64,000 bases of DNA from NCBI GenBank assembly GCA_964036275.1, contig OZ038435.1, positions 15,899,920 through 15,963,919 on the forward strand, given 5' to 3'. Shown here in pieces: positions 1-13,591 of the stretch. This DNA is from Litoditis marina (taxonomy: Eukaryota > Nematoda > Chromadorea > Rhabditida > Rhabditidae). The position numbers and the translations under genes are program-made. Numbering within the stretch: position 1 is the first letter of the stretch; every line of letters starts with the position of its first letter. The notes beneath the pieces were generated by a model. The model searched no databases and was not told the origin of the DNA. It saw only the letters and a list, made by a program, of their open reading frames with translations.

Positions 1-176
1 AGGAAATCTCATTCATTATCCGAAACATATCCAATATACACCGTTTTCAGTATCCTTGACTCTATATGTTTGACTAACCTCTGCGTCTTCGAACTATCAT
101 TCCCTAACTAGCCAACTATCACATTATCTCGAGTAGCTAGAAGCGAGCGGAACCAAACTTCAAACCATGACACTAT

Positions 177-365
177 CTACCCCTCCCACTCGGCCATAAA
201 TCGTACACCACTGGGCGTGAACACGAAAATGTGTCTCGGCAAATCGCGTACAATTGCCTCAATGTACGTAATCCTTTGTGGGCGATCATTGATTTCATCG
301 TCAACTGGTATTTTCCCATTCACAGTGGCGGCCGGCGAGTACGATTTATGGAAGTACAATCGCGG
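177..365 (-). CDS. Possible terminal exon of an unidentified minus-strand gene (partial)
   Basis: An open frame on the minus strand runs from about 365 down to a TAG at 177-179, roughly 60 codons. Its codon use looks more like coding DNA than the AT-rich surroundings, and it includes the stretches VNGKIPVDDEINDRP and HIFVFTPSGVRFMAEW. There is no ATG. A possible acceptor (GCAATAG) lies just upstream on the minus strand, so it would be a last exon whose earlier exons lie at higher coordinates. I found no convincing partner exon and do not recognise the protein. It could be a chance frame or a gene relic. Confidence 0.3.
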   Translation of the reverse strand, partial: PRLYFHKSYSPAATVNGKIPVDDEINDRPQRITYIEAIVRDLPRHIFVFTPSGVRFMAEWEG

Positions 366-758
366 CTATTGCGTACTCTGTTTTTCGCCTGACCACAATA
401 CATTTGTTTTTGTTGTTTTTCTACAGTTTGGTTGAGAAAAGGCGAATAAAATGTATTTGTTATTTTCATGAACATTGCGCAGTTACCATTTCATATTTTT
501 GTAACCTTTTATGAAAACACGTACAAACGGTTCCGCTAAGGGGGTCGTCCCTAGTTGTAGTTGATCGAATTGCATTGAGAGATCAGACTACAAGTCGAAA
601 CCAGTCTAACGTTTTGCTCTCCTCTAAGTGGTTGTGGTGATTATGTTAGTTTGAATGCATTTTCAATAGGATTCTGGAGATAGTTTAAATCGAATTTTGA
701 GAGTGTATTTATTTGATCGCAAAATTGTGAATTCTCTTCTCACTCTGTACAATTCATA

Positions 759-980
759 TTATCTAACCCCATTTGAAGCGTTTTGATCTGTCATATGTTT
801 TTCACAACATTGTTCTATGATTTCTCGAGGAACACTAACATTCAGATATTTTTTATTTCCTAAAACATGTGGGACAATTACCCCAAGAAAACCCTCTCGA
901 ACTAGTTTTTCATTTAGTGGAACCTCTCTATGGTACAGAATGAAACACATAAGCAGATAAAGCTTAACTGAAATAAACAT
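759..980 (-). CDS. Possible small secreted peptide ORF (73 aa)
   Basis: A single uninterrupted ATG-to-TAA frame on the minus strand. The N-terminus (MFISVKLYLLMCFILY) looks like a signal peptide or membrane segment. It is followed by a hydrophilic region with two adjacent cysteines (EQCCEK). The codons are AT-rich, there is no family resemblance that I recognise, and no splice sites connect it to other exons. A 73-codon frame can arise by chance in DNA of this composition, so this is only a candidate. Confidence 0.18.
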   Translation of the reverse strand: MFISVKLYLLMCFILYHREVPLNEKLVREGFLGVIVPHVLGNKKYLNVSVPREIIEQCCEKHMTDQNASNGVR

Positions 981-1319
981 AACTGGAACAAAGACATACC
1001 ATGAATGAACTAAGATTGATATAGATTCTTAAAAGTTAAGTTTTTGATTAACTTTGGCAAACCGTTTTGACCTCGGCGCCTCTGAACGGTGAACATTTTT
1101 CCAACAAGTGAAAGTGTTAACACTGTTCTCTGCTAGCCTTGCTCTGCTTTCGCAATTATAATGTTCTCACGCGTACCGAATGTCATTTCTATCTCTGCGC
1201 TCTCTCGTATACGCGTGCTCTCTCCGCGTTCTCTGACCCACCGCACTATGTTTACAAAAGATAATCTGAGCGGCTTCTTTTGTCGGAAATTTATGGCCAC
1301 ACATTTTTGGGCCTACGAT

Positions 1320-1867
1320 TCAGCCCCTCCATGAGCTATCTCCGTTTCATCTTGAACAGGAACGAGAATCTACAAAGAATATACTTTTTGTAACTTGTTT
1401 TGTAAAAAACGGAAATATGTTAAAACAAAAACTGTCCATGCAAAACGTGAACAAAAACCGTTGAGCACATCCTATATTTATTTGTTCTTTTCTCTTTTTT
1501 GGATTTCTTCCTCGAAGTTATAGCCATGTTTAGTTGATGTTCGCTATTTTTACAATCTATTGTGTTTTTTATTTAATCTCCCCTCCATGAGCTATCTCCG
1601 CGAAGTTCTCATCTCGAACAAAAACTACGAAAAGTCTTTCTTCTCGCAACTTAGAAGCGGGAACTGTAAATAACAACTCTTTGTGTTGAAATTGAGAGAA
1701 ACAGTTATCAACTGCACTTTCGTAAGTCTGTTTCACCCATTTTAATGTGACATGTCATTTGACTAATATATAAACTAATTTAACTAATCCTAACTTTTTG
1801 ATTTCTTTCTTGAAATTATAGCTATGTTCTGTTGATGTTTGCAATATTCACATTTCAATGTGTGTTA
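1320..1867. repeat. Degenerate tandem duplication, unit about 270 bp
   Basis: Two adjacent copies share the block CCCTCCATGAGCTATCTCCG (about 1323 and 1586). They also share a downstream block with GTTGATGTT and an ATAGC(C/T)ATGTT motif (about 1500-1570 and 1800-1867). The copies are well diverged. No coding role is visible. Confidence 0.5.
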
Positions 1868-4392
1868 GTCTGATTGTTTTACTGGTCCTTTTTGGAGCCT
1901 TGATCTTTTCATTATCATCAATCTCGTATGACATTTCTCCCACATTGTCATATCGCGAAAGTTGATAGATGTTTCTGTTGCAACAATGTACATTTTGACT
2001 GTCTAGCAAAGTCCATTCCAAGTATCTTTTCAATTTTTTTTCATTCTCATCTCTCGAAAACTCCATTCGACAAAGTTGTACTTAATGTCCGTTCTTAAAA
2101 TCTAAAAAGTTTAGAAAATGAAGAGTTTAACCGAGGCTGTTGCATGAAAACTACCAACGTCACAATGTAATTTATAGTGTTCAATATGCTAACAAGAAGG
2201 TATTAAACTACAAACTCATTGATTGTTTTCTATCTGACTGTATGTTACCTATGTCTAGATGGTCAGTGAAGGCCGAGCAGGCTAAACCGATGCATATTGG
2301 CCCCATACGCTGAATTTGTAGTTGATCCGTCTTTTCTCGGTTGTTAAAGGAGACCGGAGAGCAATATGGTTTCTCGTAAAGCTGCTGTATCCAACTTTTG
2401 ATTAGACGCGCTGCGTGTCGCACGGCATTGTCGTGTGAATGTCACGTGGACTTATCAAACTAATATACGAGTTGTAGTTCGCACATTTCCCAACTGGACT
2501 TGGGCAGCTGGCCAATGAAATTTCAAGGCAGTTTTTGAACATGTTCAAATACTTTTTAACAATGGAAATTTATGTGAAGGGTTTGTTCCCTTCGTTATAA
2601 GTCGTATTCAAAAAGAATTTCTATGAAATATATGTTTTCTTTAAATAACAGTCTTTCAAAGTTTTTGGCACGCTGCCAACGAGTCCAGTTGGGAAATGGG
2701 AGCAATATGTTTGTGCTCTCTGATGTCAAGACAGTTGGAAGTAGAACGAAACAAACCCTCTGCTCAAGTTGTGTCTCCTTTAATCGCAATTTGTATCTTG
2801 TGCGCAGATCAAACTAATTCAGATTTAGTCGTACCGTGTAATCTACGTTTTCAAAACCTTTGACAACTTTCCGCTCGCATTAATTCATTCGCAATCTGGT
2901 GTCAGGTGTTATTCTCCTAATGAATTTCTGGTATTCGATCCATATTTCCCATGAATATTTCCATACTAATTCGTCCTTCTCGGTGGCATCCCGTGGCGCT
3001 TTTCTCTCCCCGCGCACACTGCTTTTTTGGCGGATTCACCCCATTTAACCCTCCTGTTTGAGTTCAACTAAAGAACGAATTCCAACTAGTAGTAGACAGT
3101 CAACATTCAATCAGTATGTGTGGTTTTGACCGTTTCATTCTGTGTGTTATTGTAATTTTACATTGTGATCTTTCTTTTCAAGTTGAACATTTTGACATCG
3201 TAACTTGATTATACAAGCTGTCTTTGTTTTCTTGGGTTTGAGTGACCCCTCTTATATGAACATCGAATGCAATCCTGAAACTCTGACATCTTCCAATTTC
3301 ATTTTCTATACCGACTTCAGTGAATTTCACTGGTAGTCAACCGAGGGTGAGCCTAAAACATATGACATGTTGAAAGTTGGAGAACCAAACGTGTAAAAAG
3401 CTCAAAGTTGCCGGTGTTCTTTCAATTTGTTCATTTTGATTATATTCAGATCTCAAGTTCAAGTCCGGGTGAAAAGTAACAATCAAAAATGAAGTGAACT
3501 GTATTGATTTCGTCAAAGCTCTGAGCATACCGGTTTTTTTCAACATAACCCTTACCCTTATAACAGTACGTTTTATTAATCTGAAATTTCATCACTTTTC
3601 TCATTTTATCACGTTGTACGAATGAATTTTGTTCTCTGTTACTGAAACTCTGACACCATCCAATTTCATTTTCCAAACCTGTACCAGTTTCATTTGTGTT
3701 TTGTTTGTAGGTGATTGGAAACACCTTTTTCTGCCATTTGGCGCCGTCCCAATAAGTTATGTCTCGTTAAACCGTCAAAATTGTCATAAACGTATTATCA
3801 GCACAGATAACACGCAGATTTCTACAGCATGCCATCTTAGTGATATGAATAATGGCTGTGAAATACATGTACTTATAGAAACATTTTAATTTGAATTTAT
3901 AATATACAAAACACGCAAATAAATCTTGAAAGATGGTATAATCGAACTGTATCTGCGAGTTGTATTCTATTCTCGTAAAACGCCCAAATTCTCTCTACCA
4001 ATAATAACTTCTGAGCGAATAGTTGAAAGTTCTGACTATTTCGATTCCGTGTTTCACCTTCACCTTAACTGTTGATGTGTTTGCGTTTGCCACAAAAACT
4101 GTCCGCAAGCACAAAAACGAGGTCTGAAAAATTGGTTTCATTTTAGAGAGAATTGTTTTAACCACAAATCTATCATGAAATGAGTGCCGCAAAACCATGA
4201 ATTCCAAGCTTAAAATATTGAGTGTTTTCTACAAATATGTTTGTTTTCAGGTTTATTGTGTCAACTAAAATCAACAATTTTCGAGCAGTGAACGTACAAA
4301 AGTAATTTTTCTGAAACTTCACAGCGGCAGTAAACTAAACTGATTTCAAAGCAGAAACTTTTGAAGCCGAACGAACTCCCTGATTTCACTTA

Positions 4393-4516
4393 TTAAACAA
4401 GGACGATTATTTGGTCGAATCCCAACGCTTTAGTCCTTCAAACTGCAATAGATTTTTCAACTGCAGTTTAAAGGACCGATGCGTCGGGATTGGTCCACAC
4501 GATAGTCCTTCTTTAA
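4393..4516. mobile_element. Palindromic MITE, family M1 (copy 1)
   Basis: About 120 bp, imperfectly palindromic. Termini resemble TTAAAGNAGGACGATTATGT and its complement, with internal CAGTCCTTTAAACTGCA-type arms. Non-autonomous foldback DNA transposon by structure. This is the most diverged of six copies; the others are at 16956, 19692, 23763, 31085 and 59340. Confidence 0.75.
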
Positions 4517-4670
4517 CAGAACTTTCACTTTCTATCTAATCCCATTCTCGAGAATCGGTCAGCGGATGGCGCTTTTTCTGTTTGTTTTCCATGTGTCTAG
4601 ATAATCCGCAAATATGCGTCGCCTCTCGCACATCTTGATTTCCTTTCCGCACTTCTTTAAGGCAACAACC

Positions 4671-5120
4671 CGTTCGCTACACTCGAGAGCATTGATTATC
4701 GGATGAATATCCTCAATTATCGATTTTTGTCACGAAATTCTGATCTACACTCAAGAGCATCGATTATTGGAGAAATATTCTCAATTATTGATTTTGTAAC
4801 AAACTTTTGATCTAGACTCAAGAGCGATTGTTCAAGGAATATCCTCAACTATAGATTTTTTCCAAAGTTTGGTCTACACTCCACTGTACTGTCCAACAGT
4901 GGCCCAGGAGCATTGATTATCGGGTAAATATCCTCAATTCATGGCTTCTCAGATTTTTGTTCTGCTGAAGTATTTCCCAACTTTTACAGGATTCCTTGAT
5001 GAGAATGTATTCTCTAATTTTGATAGAAACTCTGAAGCGAATTTTCGATAGAAACTTTCAAGTTTTGATAGAAAGTTCCAAGTTTTGATAGAAACTTTCG
5101 AGCTTCGATTAAAACTTGGC
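4671..5120. repeat. Degenerate tandem repeats
   Basis: About four units of some 65 bp at 4675-4945, each with a core like CTACACTCAAGAGCATCGAT followed by CCTCAATTAT. A shorter array of about 20 bp units (GATAGAAACTTTCAAGTTTT variants) follows at about 5025-5115. Confidence 0.65.
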
Positions 5121-5539
5121 CAATCTGCCTTCCGCCGCTCTTTTTGTGGCATTTCGGCTAATAGGCGCGTCGTTTTTCATAATTCTCAGATCCATTCATT
5201 ATCCGCGAAAACGCGTAACGGAACGCGAAAATCGAGTTTGGACACCGGTTTTTGGCGCGCCTAAATGTAAACGAATTGGTTTTTATGTGTAATTGTATTC
5301 AGCTGGATCAGCAATTTATCAGCCAAACACCTTCTGCGAGAGGCTTTTAACGTGTTACGGTTCTTGGACATGGCTTAGAATAGAATTTTCCACTTAGACT
5401 TAGAATAGAACGTCATTTTCCACATAATATGTCATATGTGGAACTCTAAAAGGGTAAATGGAGAGAAAAGTTGAAAAGTAGATGAAGAAGTACAGGGAAG
5501 GGTGGAATACTTTGTTCAGTTTATCGTTCCTTCCAAGAG

Positions 5540-5852
5540 TGATTTCTCTCTCTCTCCCTCTTACTCCCTCCTTCTTGCTTTCTTTTCCTACCCGTCTCAG
5601 TGTTCATCTCTAAGTTTTCTCTCATTTTGCTCTCTCCCTATTTCTTTTTCTTTCTCTCTCTTTCTCCACCCCCCCCCCCACTCTCTCTCCTTCGATTCGT
5701 GTCTCTCTTTCTTACCTTCTCTAGCCCTCTCTCTTTATCTTTATTCCCCCTCTCTCTTTCTCTGTCCTTCTCTCTTTCTGTTTCTCTCTCTTCCATTTTC
5801 TATCTCTCTCTCTCTTTCTCTGCCCCTCTCTCTTTCTATTTGTCTCTCTCCC
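5540..5852. repeat. CT-rich low-complexity tract
   Basis: Long run of TC/CTT dinucleotide- and trinucleotide-like sequence with a poly-C segment near 5673. Frames through it give Ser/Leu/Phe-only translations and are not genes. Confidence 0.9.
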
Positions 5853-8049
5853 TCGGTCACTGTTGAATGACCACTCGTTTGCATACTTATTATGAGTTTG
5901 CACTACTCACCTCTCTGTCAATATAATATTGATTTGTTACCACAAACTTTACACGAAATCATACTTACATTATATTTCTTGTACTTCGCTTAGTATTGAA
6001 ACTATGGTACTTGAACCTCAAGAAGTTGCATAAATCCAATTTTTCATGTTCACATCAAGTTATCCAAAGTTTCTGAAGCTATTTTTTGCTAATTTTCTCG
6101 TTGTTACTGGGTTGAAAACCTTCTCACACTTTGAAACTTACTGAAAATATACAAAATCAGCTGGAGAACTCCGAACGATGCTGTGCAGTTTGCAGACCTT
6201 ACTGTTCATGGGACGTATGTTGTAATGTAGTTAGTCTTGAATTAGTTACCGTGAACCATCGACTTAGTTTTTATTATATGCATTACTTTTGCCTATTTGT
6301 ATTATTTACGTGTACTTCACGTCAAAATCGTATTAGGCCACGCCCCCTGAATCCCGTGTCCCCCTTCTAAGTCCCCTAAATTCTATCTGCCGTTCCTCCA
6401 GTTTTCGTTCCATGCATTTCTTTTGTCTGTGTCTATCCGGCCGGGACCGAATCTCAAGCAGAAACCACTTCACGGCATCTCCCCATCTATCAGCCCCTGA
6501 AACAACCACTCGGCTACATATTTCACATATTTTCAACAACATGCACTAAATTGTTCGTTAAAATCATCACTATTTCGTACGTACCAATCTGGTTACTTGC
6601 AGAATTGGGGTTTTCACTGGTTTTGTTTTACTAATATGGTGTTAAAAGCGAGGTTTCGAGAGTTGGCGACGATTCAGCTAAAATGCGTTAAGCTACTATC
6701 TATTACTCAAGTAAGAACTTCAACTGATAGTTTATAACTTCACAATAGATACTATGTGTGCATAAAATATGATTGGTCAAATTTGAAAAAGAATTATTCA
6801 TACAGTTTTTTATACGAGATATATGCCCGAAGTGTTTTAGCTGAATCGTCGCCCACTCTTTCGAATATATGAGTTGTTCTTTCGAGTTTCGTTTTTTCGA
6901 GTTCGTTTGTGTGGAAGACGCCTAAAATTCCAAAATAACGGAACATTTTTTCTTCTTTTCTAAGCTTTCATTTTCGATCCTTTTTGTAGTTTTAGAACTT
7001 TATATAAATATTTTCGACTCTACTTTCGAATTCTGCCCAGTTTTTCTACGTTGCTAGGAATCCTGCCTTTTTCGTTGAGCCTGTCCTTTTCGAGTGTTTT
7101 GAGGATACGAATTAGCAAAGGCCTCCTCGCTGCTAGAATTGTCAGTTTCGGCAATAAGCACTATTTCAATTGTACTAGAAGAATAAGTATTTTCTAATTT
7201 GACATATACTTGGTGTTCTTTTAACGTAATTTGCAATAACTAGTGGTAAACTTTCAAAAGAACAATGAGTTTTTTTCTAAAAGCAAAGTAATCAAAGTTT
7301 TCCAGCAAACTTATTACTATATACAAATGAGTTTCCAACCTTAACACAAATTCATATGTTGTTTTTATTCACTAATCGTGTTTACGCGATTCGGGAATGT
7401 CATGTGATCATCATTTATATATTAATCTATTAATCATATAACCACATGGAACCAGCAATACAATGCACTCGAGTGAACATTTTCGTGAAAGAGAAAAGCG
7501 GACCATTCTTTCAGTTTGATTTGTTTGTCTAATTTGTATGTTTTTATGCTACCGAAAAGGTTATTTCACAAATACGAGTTTCATGAAGTTGAAATTATTA
7601 AGCATAGAAGTTTCACACGCAATTTCTGCAAGTTTTCAAAAATGGAAAATTTCCCTGTTCATGTTCTCTTCGTGTCAAGAAACAGTGGTACTATTTTCGT
7701 GTTCTTGTTCAGCACTAGTTCCTTGTTATTCTTCTCATTTCTCTTAATTTTGAGAAACTTATCCGGGCGGGAGCAATTTTTGGATTATTTTAAAGAAATC
7801 CAGGTTTTACCACGTAAAATTCACTTTCCTACCTAATTGTTTGTGTCGGAAATTTCGCTTTCTCATACTCATTCCTTGTTCCTTTCTCAATCTTTTGTAG
7901 TTTTCCGAGAAATTCGGCTGAGATTGGAAAATAGGTTGAGTGGTGGATAAGTGTATGGCGGATCAGTGAGGCGAGACAAAATATCCATCTAAACAAATAC
8001 ACGGAAAGGGGAGAGATAGGGAGGGATATTGCACTTTTATAGGAAGATT

Positions 8050-8131
8050 AGAAAGAGAGAGAGAGAGGGGGGGGGGAGAGAGAGAGAGAGAGGGGGGGGG
8101 GGGGGCAGGGGGGAGAGAGAGAGAGAGAGGT
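8050..8131. repeat. GA/G-rich microsatellite
   Basis: Alternating (GA)n and poly-G blocks, such as GAGAGAGAG followed by GGGGGGGGG. Simple repeat lying about 650 bp before the first recognised exon of the plus-strand gene. Confidence 0.95.
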
Positions 8132-8789
8132 ACTGTTTGATTATTATCAATAACATTTTCGGTCCAGTTTTAGACCTATCCTCGTTGAATATAGTATTTC
8201 TATAATTTATCATAGTATTTTAATATGGTACTTATTATGGTATGAACCTTTCTAAACATTTTCCTTTCTCCAAAAGTTGAGTGGGCGAGGACGCCTTTTG
8301 GGTGTAATTACTGACTCATTTTCCTTATCAGAAAACGTTTCCGTCGTCTTCCAATTGCTTCAGATTACAAAACGGTGGAAAATCCATGGAAACGTCATCG
8401 AATTCTGTTTCCATCCTATTTTCACCAAAACGTGATATGTAGTATCCACGAAAAATTTCATTTGCTTTTGTGTTTCAATAAGGTATCATCCAACTAATTT
8501 CATAAAAACTAAAGTTTTCGATTGTATAGGTAATTGAATGTGCTCATGAATGATATCAATTTTATTATTATTATCGTTATTATAAAATAATTCTCGTTTC
8601 AAACCCTTCTGTACTATTTCTCCTCAAAGAATTTCATATATGATATTTTTTCTCTCTATTTAACTCTGTTCTTATTCGTTTTTCACGTGTTATTTAAGTT
8701 TAGACATTTTACGGTACACGGGTCTATTTGCAGAAATTATTGATTTTCAGATCAATTTGCGAAAATTATTGATTTTTCATAAATTTCAG

Positions 8790-11700
8790 ATTCGATGTGC
8801 AACTGAGAATGAATCTATCCCTTTATTCTATTCCGTCTTCAAAAGACCAGAAAACATCGAATGGAACCGCCTACTTGCAATCTAATAAAGTAAGTTTGAT
8901 CTCCGAACTTCGTTTGATACGTGATTTTGTCCAGTGGTCACATTCACTAAACTGAAATAGCCGGGTAAGCTAATTGAACAAATTTTCGAAATGGCTGTAT
9001 ATGAAGCACTGTATGAGGTTCATTGTTTTTTTTGGTCGAGTTATGCAAAACATTCATAATGTGTGAATGAAACGAACGAAAATAATGGTAACCCAGCGAG
9101 AAAAACCCTTCTGAACATTTGCTTAATGAATACGGCCACAGATTCAGTATAAAATTGAATCTTTCTCACATGTTTGTGATGTTATAGGTTTTGATAATTT
9201 TTCAAGAAGGCTTCGTTGAGACTAGAACTTGTGTGAATATTTAACAAACGTGGACTGAATGAAAATAATCTTCCGAGAAAAAATCGTTCATTCCAAAAAC
9301 CAGGTTACAATATTTAAGTGGAAGTGACGTTGTTCAACACACAAACCTCATATATTCCATCGAAACCAGACTAGGCTTCTTTTTGTTTCCCCAATTAACA
9401 AAGTGTTTTTTCCATGCTCATGCTATCACCACGTAGTTGGTTAATAACTACACACGACAAAACATTATACCAAAGACTATAAAGATGATAAACAGTTTAT
9501 ATACTGAATTAATTTGGGATGTAGCATTCAAACATCAAAACATTGATAACTTGGCATATTTCTCAACATTTTGGGGATTTCTGCCACGTCTCCGTTGCCT
9601 TACGTGTGTTTTTTAAGTGTTTGTGACAAACATTGTTGTGAAAATTTAACTGTACATAATTTTTGATGAGAGTGCTTTCAATACTTTTGAAACAGCTTTG
9701 GAACAAACCACTCATTTCTAACAGTACACAATGGCAATTTAAAACACTTGATTGGAGCGAATTGAATTAGTGTCAATTAACTGCTGCTTGGCTGGTCTTT
9801 CTACTTGTAATCGAGAGAAACGACAACTTCACCAATCATTTCGACATAAAATTGATAATTAGAACTATAGTAACGATTCTCTGAATATTCAGGTCGATCT
9901 TAACGTGATGCTCACGTAGTACCAGGAAGTTTGTAGTTTCCGTTTTTCACTTTTAATCGCCAGAAAGGTTCAATTTGAACTTAAACAACGTAGTATGTTT
10001 ATTTTTCCAATACTTTTCCGTGTTTCCCAAAAATATTTCTCAAACAAAGTGATCTTGAAGTTTCGAGAAGTTTGCAGTTATTATTTGCCGTAATAAACAC
10101 CACCACAACTTTCTTTCTCTGTCTCTCTCTCATTCTTCCTCTTCCCTTTTTTCTATTTCTCTTCTTTCGTTATGTGTATTCTCTTTTACTCTTTCTTTCT
10201 GTAAACGTGTTTTTATCATGCATCATCTATGCTGTTTCTATAGTTCAACTTTATATGAACCAAGTAGAAATGTTTCACTTCCCTCTCGCTCATAAATTCT
10301 GAAGTATACCATAATCTACTAATTAAATATTACGATATTTGCTATTGTTCCCTGCGCGGTGCCTTTAACAATGTTATCACAAGGTCAACTTTGATAAAGC
10401 CAGTTTACAAGCAGGAAGCGTGCCGGTGAATAATAGATTTGATGCAAAATAAAAATCTCAAAATTAAAACTCAAATCTGAGTCGAGCTTTCCACAGAGTT
10501 ATTTAGAAAATTAATTTGCATCTTTTTCTGAATGGTGTCGATATTCTTGCAGTTTGATCGCGATTCAATCTGAACTAACATTCTAATTTGAAAAAAATAC
10601 TGAAATTCAATGCTACTGTCAGATCTGGTACTCTTGCTAGTAAAATGCATTGTCACGCACAACCTGCGGAATGATCAAACACGTTACCTCGGTTTCATGT
10701 GACGGTTTCACGTGATCTTTTTTTTCATCCGCCACGTGATAATTTCACGTGATCATTCTCCATTCACTTGTAGTATATATCTCTTCGAGTCGGGTCTTTT
10801 TTCGTTTGATGAGCTCATTTCGTCTTTCTTCAACACAAATCATATCCAGATGCAAACTTGCAGCATAGCCAGATTCCCGCCAAAATCTAACGTTTCTTGA
10901 TACCACGCACCAACACTTTTATAAAATGGATTAAGTTAATTCTCACGAATTTCAATGACTTTCTCTTCTCTACTTTTCTCTCCATTTACTCATTTGAAGT
11001 TGCACATACCATGTGAAAGTCACGTGTTACATACGAATAAACCTATTGTATTCTATTCTATTCTCGTTTGGAATATTCTATGGTATAAGCTGATTACCAG
11101 CAAAAACAATCTATTTTGTTATAAATTACACAGCAATCGACAAGTAGATAAATACGACAGTATTGATAATTATCACTTTTGCGTTGTTGTTTTGATTAAT
11201 TGATGTGAACTCATAAACAAGTGAAATGAAAAACGCGATCTTTTTTTCGCTGGTAATGTCCTAGTACAATAGAATATTGTGCTACCGAATTTATTTCAGA
11301 AACTGTTATGCACAGAAGTTTACTAACTGGTAGAACATTAGTCATCTGAATTCCGTAAAAACTAAGTAAAGTTTGATTTTCATTCGAGTCCTTAATCTAT
11401 TTTCTTCACAGAATATGATATATTTACGACTATAAATACAATGTTCCATATTTTCACGAATGAATACATCCCAGCATTCCAATCTTATTTTTGATGCGAT
11501 CTATAGTTCAGTTAATGTCAATCATGCTTAGCATATCTGCTACTCTTTGTCATAACTGGTTTCTGTTCTCTTCTCAAGACCTGGACTATACAATACTCCA
11601 CCAATTTTCTGGGATAGATTCAAAACAAAGGTTTAGTGTATTCACGTGCTAGTACATTGAATTACAATCGAATAAACACATTTTCGCAAGTTACCACACA

Positions 11701-13591
11701 TTTCGTAAATTTTCATGAGTAAAAACAGAATTGAGCATTTTGCGGTTATTTGTGATTTTACATGTGTAAAACGCAAAACTGAACAAAACACCCAAAAAAT
11801 AATAATTGTTGCAAATTTGAAACGTGTTTTGATAATTTCTCTAGCATAGTAACGTTTCTCGGAATATCCTCCACTATGTTTGTGACCCTGCTTCCTTTCT
11901 TTCTATTTTCGTCTCCCAGCCCTGTGTTTTCGCGCAAAAACAATGCATTGCGCAATTGTATCCTGGAACTCCAGGCCACTCCTTTGTGTTATTTTCGTGT
12001 AGAGTACAAGTCAGACTATTGTTGAATTTACACTCATGTTTTATTCATAAACATTTTAAACAATATGTCAACCTCTAGTTCTACATTCATTCAACCTCGA
12101 ATTGACGAATATAACAAGAAAATATTTGAAATTACAAAATCAATCCTTTCTCGATGAAGATGATGATGATAAATAAATTAAACCACAAAACTGTAAAGTT
12201 CATTTTTTCATTTATTTTTAATCCATGACAACTTCGAATGTGGTTATTAGTATACTTTTTTATCAATTTTTGAGATGTTTGGCAAAAAGCAAGTCTGTTA
12301 TGGTGTCCTGGTTGAGGTTTTTTCTTTGATGAGGTTGAGATGCAACGTACTACGTTCATTCTTCTTTTGCTGCACTTTTTAACCACACTTTAACTAAAGT
12401 AAATTAGAGCTTTTATTCTTATTATCTTGTTTTCTGCGGTTATTTGCCACTCTTCGAAAACACTTGTGAATGATTAAATACAGAGGAGAATTACTGATTT
12501 ACCTGAAATGTTTTTAAAAATTTACAACTGTTTTTGGTCCCATTTAAATACATAGTTACATACCAAGAGTAATGTGAAAAAAGTGAACTAAGAAACCCTC
12601 GCAAATATATCTCGTAAAGTTCCGATGTTGGGAAACTACTGTTAATCATTCCATCGTTCATAACAGTTCAAAAAAACTTTGTAACCCGGAAATTTATTTT
12701 TAAAACTTTCAGTCGGATTTATCGCGAAGTCTTCACGAGCTGGCCTCAGCTGGGATCAATATACCGGAAAACAGCATCAAAGAAAGGTCTGTTTATGGAT
12801 TTATCGACTTTTTCTCTTATTTAACTCATGTTTTTTTTTCAAATTGGGAATTCCAAACTTACACTCACACGCTTCAAGTGAGGTTTCCTTGTTAGAATTA
12901 GCTTTTTCCGGAGCAGAAAAATACAAGGTATGTTGTCCCACCCTTTGTACTTTGATCCCGTTGCTTTCCGATGGTTATTCGTGAACTTGGAAACGTTCGA
13001 GGTGAAACTACAACGAGTAATTCCTAAAAGTGGAGTTCCTAGTGTTTTTCTGTTCAGACCTCGTCTTCCACGAACTTCGAGAAGACAAACTTCTGCTGTT
13101 GAACTGTCTGATTTGCCACTTCGGAACAAGCAATCGGAGGATTATGGTATGGTTCTAGATTGTAGAGAAAACCATGGTAGATTCTGTTGTTCTAACGCTT
13201 TTCCGAGATGAATCATTTTTTGCTCTACCGAAAACCAAACGGAACTATTCATCTGTATTGGGAAAGTCTTCACGTTATTGCCTCCGCCTTTGGAACACAG
13301 AGGCAGATTCTAGTTGTTGTATAAATTTTTTGTTCCGAAATCGTGTAAGTTGAATTAACAACACTGTCGCAAACAACAACCAATGGTTGTTGATTTCAAT
13401 TCGATGAATAAACACGATAACAAACAATAACCAAAAGTTTTTTATTGTTGTTGTTTACAGAAGATCGACCCGTCTTGAGACGCAAAAGATTCACTAGAAG
13501 ACAACGGAAATCGGTGACAATTGAGCCGGAAACCGGTCTGATTCTGGCTAGTGGCCCGAAATCATCCAGTGACGAGGAGGAAACAACTGAG
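8790..13591 (+). CDS. Host gene, 5' block: four exons of an unrecognised Ser/Arg-rich protein
   Basis: Exons at 8790-8889, 12713-12786, 13058-13146 and 13461-13591, each with a GT donor and AG acceptor and one open frame in matching phase. The first Met is at 8809, but the frame is open back to the acceptor in phase 2, so earlier exons probably exist. The product has no membrane segment and looks disordered. Readable stretches include LSRSLHELASAGINIP, PRLPRTSRRQTSAVEL and RRKRFTRRQRKSVTIE (basic, possible basophilic-kinase sites), and an acidic end SSSDEEETTE. I do not recognise the family. The last exon ends in phase 0 and the frame resumes in phase 0 at 50782, after a 37-kb intron. The intron at 8890-12712 (3.8 kb) shows no gene. 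Confidence 0.7.
8890..12712 (+). other. 3.8-kb intron of the host gene, no nested gene seen
   Basis: AT-rich sequence with a GTAAGT donor and a TTTCAG acceptor. It has a few short CT-rich runs (about 10100-10200) and CACGTG-type hexamers near 10735. I see no exon chain on either strand. Confidence 0.55.

Larger units (their letters stand above)
981..8789. other. Stretch without a supported gene, repeat-rich
   Basis: No exon chain could be supported on either strand. Contents seen: a degenerate direct duplication (about 1320-1575 and 1585-1867, both with CCCTCCATGAGCTATCTCCG); an isolated minus-strand frame of 72 codons at 1848-2066; a segment at 2370-2480 that recurs at about 30740-30900; two similar short blocks at about 3275 and 3640; the MITE at 4393-4516; tandem repeats at 4671-5120; and CT- and GA-rich tracts at 5540-5850 and 8050-8130. 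Upstream exons of the plus-strand gene starting at 8790 should exist, because that exon begins in phase 2, but I could not place them. Confidence 0.5.

Noticed and set aside
5502..5870. Ser/Leu/Phe-rich frames (also at 38689-39013, 57785-58168 and 63626-63972)
   Set aside because: Translations of CT microsatellites.
7516..7836. 106-codon plus-strand frame with a hydrophobic segment
   Set aside because: AT-rich codons, no splice context, no recognisable domain; expected by chance in DNA of this composition.
12911..12926. Possible 10-nt micro-exon (after GGAGCAG) between host exons 2 and 3
   Set aside because: Including it breaks the phase; joining 12786 directly to 13058 gives AG|A and an open frame.
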